Origin: Nemertoderma westbladi
Lineage: Eukaryota; Xenacoelomorpha; Nemertodermatida; Nemertodermatidae
DNA: 41,859 bases
Assembly: GCA_032718475.1 (NCBI GenBank)
Contig: JAUCBJ010005140.1
Span: 1 to 41,859 of the forward strand
Direction of reading: 5' to 3'
Shown: piece by piece, positions 32,009 through 41,859 of the stretch
Layout: each line of letters begins with the position of its first letter
How positions within the stretch are numbered: position 1 is the first letter of the stretch
Program-made: the position numbers and the translations under genes
The notes under the pieces: generated by a model
Told to the model about the DNA's origin: nothing
What the model saw: only the letters and a program-made list of their open reading frames with translations
Database searches by the model: none

Positions 32009-32154
32009 ATTTATTTCTATTTGTAATGCATACTCACTTAACAACTTAAATTTGTTAAATTAAAAATTTGTTAAATTAATGCAATAATTGATTTCTGGCA
32101 AATTATTATTAATGATTTCGAAAAATTCTTCAATTATTTTAATTTATTTGATTT

Positions 32155-32766
32155 AATTCGGACAGAGGAGTAGCGACGGGGGGGGGAACGGTCCCCCGGG
32201 CGCACTCGCCCAGGGGCGATGAAAGGTCAGGGAATTCTTGTATAAAATAGGACAAATCAGTGAAAATTCAGGGATTGTAATACAGTATTTACAGGACAAG
32301 TGTCAGAAGCGAAAATGTGGAAACTATTTTCTCTGCTCGCCTGGTACTCATTTTATCGACCCCAGTGGATGAAAGGCTGAGTGGACCCTGGCGGGGCTGA
32401 ACCTACAACCATTAGATTGCAGGCCCGGCGCTCAACCAACTGAGCTACCCCGCCTTCTGTTAGTACAGTTAGTAGATATTCTGTTATACTGAATATACTG
32501 TTAGTAGATATATAATATTTAAGAAAACAACGTCATAAAGAAGAAATCAGATGATTGATAATCATGATGACGGATAACCGTCGATTTTAGAGCACTAAAG
32601 AAATACCTAAAATGGCCTGGATATCCAACTAAAATTCCATCAGAGGAAATTGCTCAAAAAGAAAATGTTGGCCTACAATTATTGAAGGTCTAGGGGAGTG
32701 GGGCGCCATCTCAGCGTCATTCCCCTGGGCGCTAGAAGGAGGGCCCGCTACGCCTCTGAATTCGGA
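32155..32766. mobile_element. hAT-type MITE with 8-bp target duplication
   Basis: The element spans 32163-32758 and is flanked by identical AATTCGGA copies (32155-32162 and 32759-32766). The termini are inverted: CAGAGGAGTAGCGACGGG at the left against CCCGCTACGCCTCTG at the right. 8-bp duplications and CAG...CTG ends are typical of hAT. There is no transposase. A SINE is nested inside. It lies about 150 bp upstream of ligase copy 1. Confidence 0.88.
32325..32456 (-). mobile_element. tRNA-derived SINE nested in the hAT MITE
   Basis: On the minus strand from 32456: a tRNA-like head GGGTAGCTCAGTTGG (box A) and GGTTCAGCCCC (box B), then a body with GTCGATAAAATGAGTACCAG. That body motif is common in SINEs of marine invertebrates. 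The anticodon stem does not pair, so it is not a tRNA gene. Confidence 0.75.
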
Positions 32767-34207
32767 TTCAATTCGCCATCCTTCGTGGAGCTTCCCACTC
32801 CATACGAGACTCCAGAGTAAAGTGGCGAAGAGTTAGTGGCGACTCGAGCTTGAAGACGGCGCAGGACTTCCGCCGACACAACAGTTGTAGAACATTTATA
32901 ATTTTATATTTAATTTCAACCCCATGATTTGTTATTCTCCAGCAACTCTCTACTTCTCAAATTTTTTTTTAACAATTTAATAATTCCGACTTTATGGCAA
33001 CTTTTACAAACGCATTTCTATCATAGACATACAGTACTTCAGTTTCGATATTGTACAGTATTTGTGACTGCATTTATAATTATAGGAGTCCGGACAATTG
33101 CCACCCGCACAATTGCGACCCATGTTTTTAAATAAAAATTATGGGTCGCAATTGTCCGGGTCGCAATTGTCCGGGTCGCAATTGTCCAGATCGCAATTGT
33201 CCGGGTCGCAATTGTCCAGATCGCAATTGTCCGGGTCGCAATTGTCTAGGTCGCAATTGTCCTAACATCATAATTATAATATTTTGGATTAATTAGAATA
33301 ATATTCATAATTTACAGTATATTGAATTGAATACAAATATAGGCCTATTATTTAAATTAATTATTTATTAACTATTTAAGTTTTAAGTTCATCCGGCATA
33401 TTAATTAATCAACTAAATTATGTGTAACTGTAATTACCTCTTTATTTGTGTTATTTTGACTCATTGATAATATAATATTTGGGATCACTATACTGTATAA
33501 AAACTAATAATTCAGGCAAATAATTATTTTTCACGACCCCTTATTCAAAACAATTGTTCATAAAATTTCATCAGAATACATTTTAAACATTCTAACTAAC
33601 TAAAACCAACCAGCACTATCAACACATCGACTAACCCCAACAATTTCCACCATAAATATATGTATAGGCCAACCGTTATTCGTTTTCATATATATTTTTG
33701 ACTGTTACCTGACAATGAACCGTAGATAAACCTTACACCATTTCACCCACTTATTCCCCCATTCCTTACAGCGTTTAGAACAACTGAGTATAAAATCCTT
33801 ACACTAGTTCGACACCTCTTTCCATTCCTTACATGATTTCAATGTCCAACCAAAATATATCTCATTAACAAATCCCAGCCCCTGATTCAAGAGGTGCTCT
33901 GCTCATTGTAGTGTAAGGATTGGGAATACGTAACAAACAGGTCATTACAACTCAATACACATATTGCAAATAAATATACTATAATTATTGTACTGTAATA
34001 CAGTATATGGATGGAATATTATTGAAAAAAAACAGGTGTGGCAATTTATGAAAAAATTTATTTAATGTTTGTTGCCGATTCCTGACCTAAGTAACAGAAT
34101 AATCAAATTTTTTTATTCTTGAACTTTAAAGATATTTTTTTATAAATTAAATTTTTAAATGGCTAAATTTAAATAGCTTACAATTATTTGTTCTCGAATC
34201 TTGAATA
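32767..34207. other. Non-coding AT-rich stretch
   Basis: No gene. It contains the CAATTG repeat array (33094-33262). Confidence 0.55.
33094..33262. repeat. 15-bp minisatellite with inverted partner
   Basis: Eight exact-length 15-bp units GGGTCGCAATTGTCC (with AGATC and AGGTC variants) span 33143-33262. Two inverted units (GGACAATTGCCACCC, then CACAATTGCGACCC) lie at 33094-33123 across a short AT spacer, giving a fold-back. Confidence 0.93.
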
Positions 34208-35064
34208 CCTACTCAGAATCACTAGAGGGAGCCCAAAGGCTCCTTCATTAGAACAGGCTGCTTCTAGTGTTGGTCTGCTGTTTAACTCCAAGAAAACCAA
34301 AATTTTGACAATTGACTTTGAATGACCTCAGCACTTGTCTGATCGTATGAGCATAAGCTCAAAGGATGGTATGCTTGAGCATGTGGACGACTTCTGTTAC
34401 CTGGTATCATGGATCCGGAAGTCAAATATGAGAACCTTCGAATGCGTAAGGGAAAGGCGCGGGCAGCCTTGAATAGGCTTTCCAGGATTTGGAAGTCACC
34501 GAGAATTAATCGGAAACTTAAGGTCCGGTTATTTAGTGCAACAGTAGTTCCAGTACTCCTCTATGGGAGTCTATGCTGGGCTCTAACTGCTGAGGACACC
34601 AAATCTCTGGATGGCACATTCTCAAGAATGCTACGCCGGGTTCATTGTGTCAAGTACAATTCACACATCTCCAACCAAACACTATATAACATTGGAGGTG
34701 TCTCATTGTTTCCCCCAATCTTGACACTAGAACAAAGCCGCCTCCGCTTTGTAGTACATTGCTTTCGCCGGGAGGACCAGCCAGTGCATAATCTTGTACT
34801 TTGGCAGCTCCATGGAGAAAATAAGCATGGCGGACAGCCCATGACTTTCTTATAGGACACTAGCCTTGAAGCGAAGCGATAATCTCGCGAAAGTCATCGT
34901 AGATAGCGAGTTGTGGCGGTGTAACTTTGTTGATAAGCCGGCATAGCATTCTTAATGCACGCTGCTTTGGGCTTACCAATTGTGGATTGCATGGTGGTGT
35001 CAAAATGTTTTTGTTAATCCAGCATAGCAACTCAATGTGCAGCTTCAATGCAGCAGGCCGATTA
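34208..35064 (+). pseudogene. LINE copy C, 3' fragment
   Basis: Matches copy A from just after its RT catalytic box to the 3' end (IWKSPRINRKLKVRLF and LYGSLCWALT are recognisable), but with frameshifts and internal changes. It lacks the catalytic Asp pair. The (AGT)n tail is degraded. It lies head-to-tail about 400 bp before copy B. Confidence 0.85.
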
Positions 35065-35448
35065 TAGATAAATGATTTAGAACATTTCCAAAAATATTTA
35101 AAAACTTGCTAGTCGTAAAAAAAATTAAAACCCATTATTTTGCATTAAAAGCTTTGCTCCCCTTGAATCTCGGAATAGAAAATAATATGCGAGAAATGCA
35201 AAAATAATCAGCCGTGTTTAATCCATCCCCTGTGTATATAAATGTATCATTTTTAGTGACAGCATCTGGATGCGTATGTTAATTAAATGTTTATTAAATA
35301 AACACATTTATTTACCAAAGCACAACACCATCTGCAATGCGAATTATTAATTAATTACCCAATAATCTACACCTATCTTGATCAACAAAACTATCTTTTT
35401 GACTAGGCCTACATCAGTTAATGACATGACTGAATTGACTGACATCAG

Positions 35449-37340
35449 TTAAGGCTGCATCTAGGTCCGAGAACAGCAGTACTCTGTTAATTTACAGGAG
35501 CTAATAAACCAACAGGTTGATGCCATCAATGATGCTGACGACAGCAGGCAATCATCCCAGGCATGGAGATCGATCAACTTGCTTGCTGGTCGAAAAAGCC
35601 AACCAACCACCAAGGTTAAGGCTGAATCACCAGCCGATCGCCTCAATGGTTGGAAGGCCCACTTTGAAAAGCTCCTCAATAATGACAGGGTATTGCCTGA
35701 TAACTTTATAGAGGTAAAAGTGTCTGAGTCTTTACTCCCAGATATTCCCATTGGTGATATCTCCTTTGCAGAAGTGAAGGCTGCTGCAAAGAGCATTAAG
35801 ACCAATCGTGCCAGTGGAGTAGATGGTGTTCCCCCTGAGGTCTTTAAATACCTGAGTGTTTAAAGCTCATCTATCCCATCATAGTAGACATGTACCGAAC
35901 AACAAGAGTCCCACAAGAAATGAAAACAAATAAGTTGGTGCCAGTTCCCAAGAAGGGCAACCTAACACTCCATGGTTCTTTTCGGGGAATCTCATTGATC
36001 TCGATTGCTGCAAAGCTATACAATAGAATTCTATTAAATCGCATCAGGGATCCCATTGAGAGACTGCTCCGTTGAAATCAGAGGGTTCCGTAAAGGTCGT
36101 CGGACCATGGAGCCCATTTTGGCACTTAGAAGGATAATTGAAGAGTTATCAAAAAAGAAAGACAGGCATCTGGCTGTTATCTTTGTTGACTTATTCAAGG
36201 CCTTTGATTCAGTCTCTCGCTCACGTATGTTCAGCATACTTTCATTATATGGGATTCCTGATGAAATTATTGCAGCAATCAGATCAGTATACGATGGTTC
36301 GACAACATTTGTGTCTACTGTTGACGGCGACACAGAACCATTGAAGCATTTTAAGTGTCCAGGGGGACACACTTGCACCATTCTTGTTCATAATTGTTGT
36401 TGACTATGTTCTACGCATGTCCTTAGATCATCATAATGATTATGGGGTGATGATAACTCCACCTACTGGCTCCAGAAGTCGAGGAAATCCTGCCAAGTAC
36501 CTAACTGATCTAGACTTTGCTGATGACTTAGGAGTACTCTCAGAATCACTAGAGGGAGCCCAACGGCTCATCAGCTCATTAGAACATGCTGCTTCTAGTG
36601 TTGGTCTTTTTGTTAACTCCAGAAAGACCAAAATTTTGACAGTTAACTTTGAAAGTCCTCAGCAAGTCTCTGATCGGATGAGCATAAGCTCAAAAGATGG
36701 TATGCTTGAGCATGTGGATGACCTCTGTTACCTGGGATCATGGATCCGGAAGTCAGGTGGAGGACCTTCGAATACGTAAGGGAAAGGCATGGGCAGCCTT
36801 GAATAGGCTTTCCAGGATTTGGAAGTCACCGAGAATTAATCGGAAACTTAAGGTCCGATTATTTAGAGCAGCAGTAGTTCCAGTACTCCTCTACGGGAGT
36901 CCATGCTGGGCTCTAACTGCTGAGGACACCAAATCTCTGGATGGCACATTCACAAGAATGCTACGCCGGGTTTATTGTGTCAAGTACAATGCACACATCT
37001 CCAACCAGACACTATATAACATTGGAGGTGTCTCATTGGTTCCCCCAAGCTTGACACTAGAACAAAATCGCCTCCGCTTTGCAGGACATTGCTTTCGCCG
37101 TGAGGACCAGCCAGTGCATAATCTTGTACTTTGGCAGCCTCATGGAGTGAATAAGCATGGTGGACAGCCCATGACTTTCTTGAGACGCATCTTAAAGGAC
37201 ACTGGCCTTGAAGATGCGGATGATCTAGCAAATGTCATGGGTGATAGGGAGTTGTGGCGGTGCAATTTTGTTGACAAGCCGGCACAGCATTCCTAAAAAT
37301 GCAGCTGCAATGCAGCATGCCGATCCTAGTAGTAGTAGTT
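35449..37340 (+). pseudogene. LINE copy B, frameshifted
   Basis: Nearly identical to copy A from its linker (QQVDAI) through the RT (box DLDFADDLG still present) to the C-terminus, ending in the same (AGT)n tail at 37328-37339. Differences from A include a frame break near 35850 and a stop near 36075. At about 36343 a rearranged patch replaces the WGILQGD motif. The truncation point differs from copy A, so it is an independent insertion. Confidence 0.9.
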
Positions 37341-39421
37341 TCATAAATAATATTATTTTATCTTAATATTTAGATAATTATTGTAATAGTATATTTCAAA
37401 TATTATATGGTGCCATCATCTTCAATAGAATTTAAGATCAATATGAAAAGTACTGATATCAAAGCGACATTATATTAATAAAAAACTCTATTATATAAAA
37501 TATGCTGAAATATCTCATCAATTCCTTCGAAATAAAATTATCAAAGCCATCATTTGGAGCTGGAGGGGCCCCAAAGCATCATTCCCCTTTAACAGGAAAG
37601 CAATGCCATTCGTAATTTGGGATATTTAAAAACATTTATAAAAATTAAAAATTCCACTCGCTTCGTTCGCGGTTCAGTAACTCTATTTACATTTTTATAG
37701 AATATTATATGTTTGGGGTTGATCCTTTACACGATTTTCTAACCAACAAAATAAAGTAATGTCGATAGAACAGGCCACAATTTTATTATTAGGAGTAATC
37801 AGCTGTTATTTGCATCGATATTCACCTGGACTGGGGTGAATTTTAATTGCCTTCGAAAAATTCAAAAAATTTATGTGGCCTCCCATAACCAGGACCAGAG
37901 AAACATCTGACCGACAACTACAGGACATATAGATATGACGAAGGGGAGGAGGGTGTGGGGGCGTGCCCTCGAGAATATTAATTAACACCACTTTATGCGA
38001 TAATAGTGGAAGCATTTTAATGATTACTTTAAATGAACACGTTAGGAACTATTGGTCAAAAGATTAAAGAAGTGTCTCAGACGTGCCTACATCATGAAGC
38101 GAATTTAGCCTGTTTCGGAGAGGCAGTTCAGCAATTTAGGTAACAGAATCTGGCATTATTAGAGGCTCATCTAGTAATTAACCCATGTACAATCTATTCA
38201 CAATGGATAAACAATACAGTATAACACGTTTACTGTATACAATATTATAGATTGTGCAACACGTGATCTTTCCTTTGTTTGGCCGCAAGTCCCTATTACT
38301 GTACTACGTTTGTTAGGTACCAATCCCGTTATTGGTAGGTGATAATTGCTACCGTTATACGCCTGATGGCTAATATGGTGACATATTAGTTTCTGGGGTG
38401 GGGAAAAGTACACTATAGGGATAATTCCATAACAATACAGCTGGTTTAATGCTGAAATGCATAAAAGTACACAGTATTAGGTAATGCACTGCATTCCTAC
38501 TGTTCCAGGAATTTTTGCAGTATTTCAATGAAATACCTATCGCGAAATTAGTGGAATATATTAGAACACTCATATGGGGTTATTTTAGTAACCACTCGAA
38601 GTTTGTTTGTTGTGTGTCAATAAAACAACCTTCGGAACAAGAACCAAATGATAAGACGGTGTATGTTTGTTCTGTTCATAACTGGTTAAATTATCTCGCC
38701 ACGTTGAATGATCGTTGAGTTACTTCGGTACTAGGGCTGTGAAGGACTTGTTTAAGGACGTGATTTTCTGCCAAAACAATTATAAAGTTTACTGTGTACT
38801 ACAGAAGGCCTATAGTAATTCTAAGTTACAACAATCAGTATAGCCTAAATTCTCGTTAATATTAACACGTAAAAGGCTACTTACTATTAGTTGAACTACC
38901 ATTGCTAATCTCTACTTTATTTAAACACAATGTTATAATTTCCCTACCTAAGACGAAAAACTTATCTTGTACAGTTTATTTATTAAATAACCTATTTCAT
39001 TTTAATTATATCAATCGTATAAATAAAATATAATCTTAAATAAATAATCTTATAAATAATTGAATATATTTAAATAATAAAGGACTATTAATTATACGAT
39101 AAAAAAAAGTAACATCAAAAAAATCAAAAAAGAAAACACCGCCTTTTTTCACTCATTTTAAATTTAGCGAAATTAAACTATTCTGTCCAAGTGACTGAGT
39201 TTACACGATTTTGCAGGTTTTAAGCACGTGAAGTGAGTGTTAAAATGCCAACGAGTGGAAAACTCAATATACGGGGGCAGAATATCTGAATTTTGTGAAA
39301 AGTTGTTTTCCGTTGCGTTTTTATAATATTTATTTATATTTATTATTATTTATATATTTCACAGTCAGACCTACGATTTCAAAAAATTTTATTTTCAAAA
39401 TTTTGCAAAAAATAAGCATGT
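37341..39421. other. Non-coding stretch
   Basis: AT-rich sequence with short meaningless frames only. I see no gene or clear repeat. Confidence 0.5.
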
Positions 39422-39796
39422 TTAGGGGGCTGATTGACATAAGGTACCGATTAAAATAGGTTTATTTTTAGGAAGTAAAAGTTCCACCAGTAAAACTTGG
39501 TCACAAGTCTCTAAATCTTCCCTACGATTAAAAGCTAAATCACATCGAATGTAAGTACAGACACCACCACCGTGTCTGTCCCTATCCTTACGTAAAACTA
39601 CGTAATTATCAATATAAATTTCTCCATCAGAAACACTATTATCGGGCCAAGTTTCAGAGATTGTTAAAACTGCTGGGTTGGATTTATTGATTAAAATACG
39701 AATTTCGGAAAGTTTGGGAAGCAGAGATCGTGCATTTAAATGCAAAAAATGCAGACCTTTTTTCTTAAAAAATTGAAATTTTTCACGCAGTATCAC
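39422..39796 (-). pseudogene. LINE endonuclease (APE-type) N-terminal fragment
   Basis: Reads GLHFLHLNARSLLPKLSEI, then VLTISETWPDNSV and RHGGGVCTYIR. These are the first catalytic motifs of apurinic-type endonucleases in non-LTR retrotransposons (Asn in LNARS, Glu in SETW). It breaks off at a point equivalent to GTLYRP. No RT follows. It does not overlap the parts preserved in the other LINE copies, so its family is not known. Confidence 0.8.
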
Positions 39797-41129
39797 TTGG
39801 AGTTTGCAGAGGCGATGTGAGTATAAATCTAAAATTGATCTATTGATCTAATCGATCTAAAATCGTATCATGAAAAGGAAGTTCGGTAATAATACAGCTA
39901 GGCCTATTGCAGAGAAAACTTGGCTCAAGATTGCTTCTGGTGGAGAATAAATTACTGATTTCCCTACGGTAAAATTTCAAAAGTACGAATGTGTCACAAC
40001 TCTCTCAACAACTCACATTGGACGATCTTACTCCAAGAGTTTGTTCCTCGTTGACAGATGGGGATGGGGCAGTAGATCTTCGGCTGAGCTTGAGGTCATT
40101 ATTAATATAGTTATTGACAAATTGCACAAATCCACAAACTGGTGGGGTGGAGAGCAAAACTCGATGCAACTACAGTATTATCTTGGAAGTGCCTGTTCAA
40201 AATTATAATTAATTTATTAACTTTTCTGAACATCGGGGCAACTTGATCCAGCCTCACCCGAAACTTACTGGGCTTCACATGACTGACTGGTCGTAGCAAC
40301 CACCTTCGGGAGTGTGTCCAGTGTTTCTGTCCACTTAGAACACTAGCAGCTAGAACACTCAACATTTGCACTGTGACCCCGTGATATGATGTGAACCATC
40401 GATCACCTACTCGGTTCGGTTCTTGGTGGGATGCGATCACTTAGTAATGTTGAATTCCGAAAATTTGAGATTTATTATCAAGACCCTTCGTGGTTTGTTA
40501 CTATGATGCTGTTACTATGCTATGTTGATAGCCAGATAATCTACAGTCTACTTGGGTGCCACCCTCTACACACGAGGTTTACAAACAGTGAGGTGCCATA
40601 CTAAGAGTCGTCAGCTGACCAGTTACATTCTTACAATCACTTATTAACTCAGCAACCTCGTTCAACAGCTGTTCGAACACAAACTCTGTGAGCTGTGACT
40701 TCATCATACAAGAAATGCAGAAGTGATGACTTAACTCGTGCTACAGCAACAGTAACTGCGGGAGTTCTAAATCAAACATTTATCATACAGTATTTGAAAG
40801 TTGAAACTTCTGGTCGTTGCATAGTTGTGTTATGTGTTACGAAAATATTTTATCGACTTCATTATCCCGAGTCCGTAAATGACATGGACTTTTTTATATT
40901 TATGTAATTTTAACTATTGACTGTTTTAATATTATGCTATATATATATATGTTTAACCACTGTACACCTCCTGCCTGGTCTGGGTTTTAAATAAATAAAT
41001 AAAAATAAACCAATATAAATTGCATCAACCCTTGTAAATTTAATCTTTGTATCACGACCTATATTATTTCAGGTATAGATAGCATTGGGTTATACTATCA
41101 TTAATTATCCTTTAGGAATATACAAATAA
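39797..41129. other. Non-coding stretch upstream of ligase copy 2
   Basis: No gene supported. CCTGCCTGGTCTGGGTTTTA followed by AAATAAATAAATAAA (about 40968-41010) looks like the 3' tail of a LINE. A TTTCAG and a CCTTTAG just before the copy 2 start could be splice acceptors for an upstream non-coding exon. Confidence 0.4.
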
Positions 41130-41859
41130 ATGGCGTTGCTACAAGTTGGTATATTGTTTGGAGGACGATCGAAGGAACATGAAGTGTCGATACAGTCCGC
41201 TAGGAGTATAGCTAAAGCGTTAGGTGCGGGATCTAACGCAGACAGATATGCGGTGCGAGCCTTCTACATCCGGAGAGACGGGTGCTGGGAGACAGAAGAG
41301 ATATCTAAGGGGGTATTGGAGACAGGGGTACCTATGGACAGTTACCCAGCAACCAGATCGAACCAGCGATGGGTGTACCCCCCGACTGTAGGGGAGATTG
41401 ACGTTTGGTTCCCCATAGTCCACGGCCCCAACGGAGAGGACGGGACTCTACAGGGTCTACTGTCACTAATGGAGACACCTTATGTTGGATCCGGAGTCCT
41501 GGGATCCGCTGTTTGCATGGATAAAATCATAGCGAAGAACTTGTTGTCGCAAACTGGTTTACCCCAAATAAAATACATGGCGGCCTATCATTGGCAGATT
41601 AATTCGGATGAAATTCTGCCACAACTTTGTGATGAGATCGAGAATTCTATTGGATATCCTTGTTTTATTAAACCGGCTAATCTCGGCTCGTCTATAGGTA
41701 TATCTAAAGCACGAACCAGGGGTGAGTTAGAAACGGGATTGCGCCGGGCAACAGAGTTCGACCGAAGGGTTATTGTTGAGGAAGGTTTAGTGAATCCGAG
41801 GGAGTTGGAATGCGCTGTGCTGGGCAACGACGATCCTCGAGCGTCGGTGATCGGGGAGG
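41130..41859 (+). CDS. ddl-like: D-Ala-D-Ala-ligase-like enzyme, copy 2 (cut by window end)
   Basis: Starts at ATG 41130 (MALLQVGILFGGRSKEHEVS) and stays open for 243 codons to the last base. The motifs HGPNGEDGTLQGLL, CMDKIIAK and FIKPANLGSSIGISK are present. The omega-loop and INEVN region lie beyond the window. It is transcribed away from copy 1, with start codons 9.1 kb apart. Protein differences from copy 1 in the visible part are L8I, G15K and K22Q. Nucleotide differences are concentrated in the first 72 nt. Confidence 0.88.
   Translation, partial: MALLQVGILFGGRSKEHEVSIQSARSIAKALGAGSNADRYAVRAFYIRRDGCWETEEISKGVLETGVPMDSYPATRSNQRWVYPPTVGEIDVWFPIVHGPNGEDGTLQGLLSLMETPYVGSGVLGSAVCMDKIIAKNLLSQTGLPQIKYMAAYHWQINSDEILPQLCDEIENSIGYPCFIKPANLGSSIGISKARTRGELETGLRRATEFDRRVIVEEGLVNPRELECAVLGNDDPRASVIGE

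Noticed and set aside
32390-32456. A tRNA gene
   Set aside because: Box A and box B are present but the anticodon stem does not pair and a SINE body follows.
40111-40440. 109-codon minus-strand frame
   Set aside because: Composition is not convincing and no motif is visible.

Overview
This is an AT-rich, repeat-dense stretch of an animal (invertebrate metazoan) nuclear genome. The evidence is spliceosomal GT-AG introns, BEL/Pao, LINE, SINE, piggyBac, hAT, pogo/Tigger and integrase-type DNA transposons, and a NIPSNAP mitochondrial-protein gene. A recurrent TAGGCCTA-type palindrome is a further lineage-like signature, but I cannot name the species. Only three reading frames look like non-transposon host genes: NIPSNAP (25122-25961) and two D-Ala-D-Ala-ligase-like genes of bacterial type. 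Nearly everything else is mobile DNA, much of it nested.

Layout. 1-3348 is a fold-back element with ~690-bp inverted arms, enclosing a tRNA-derived SINE, a small MITE and a decayed CxxC peptide. 4794-6996 (-) is an unrecognised, frame-broken coding region. 7562-9123 is a piggyBac-like non-autonomous element (TTAA on both sides) filled with a 163-bp satellite. 9984-13053 (-) is a dead BEL/Pao element that has lost its reverse transcriptase. It abuts a 5'-truncated LINE with an intact RT (13041-15338, +); two more broken copies of that LINE lie at 34208-35064 and 35449-37340.

The most notable object is 15716-22027. This DNA transposon has inverted ends carrying palindromic 22-bp repeat arrays (26 copies left, 12 right). 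Between them are two convergent genes that both look intact: a DDE integrase-core transposase (+, two exons) and a four-exon HECT-type E3 ubiquitin ligase resembling G2E3 (-). The transposase intron is itself bounded by perfect 16-bp inverted repeats, like an introner or intron-forming MITE.

Next come a pogo/Tigger element (22355-24989) whose transposase has lost its first catalytic Asp, and the intronless, GC-rich NIPSNAP gene only 132 bp beyond it. Two divergently oriented ligase genes follow (30875-32008 on -, and 41130 to the window edge on +), separated by about 9 kb of transposons. They differ at 11 of their first 72 nt but only 5 of the next 658, which suggests gene conversion or a recombinant duplication. 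Copy 1 lacks the Tyr that contacts substrate in bacterial Ddl. A hAT MITE with exact 8-bp target duplications and a SINE inside lies just upstream of ligase copy 1.

All calls are by eye from motifs; no database search was possible.
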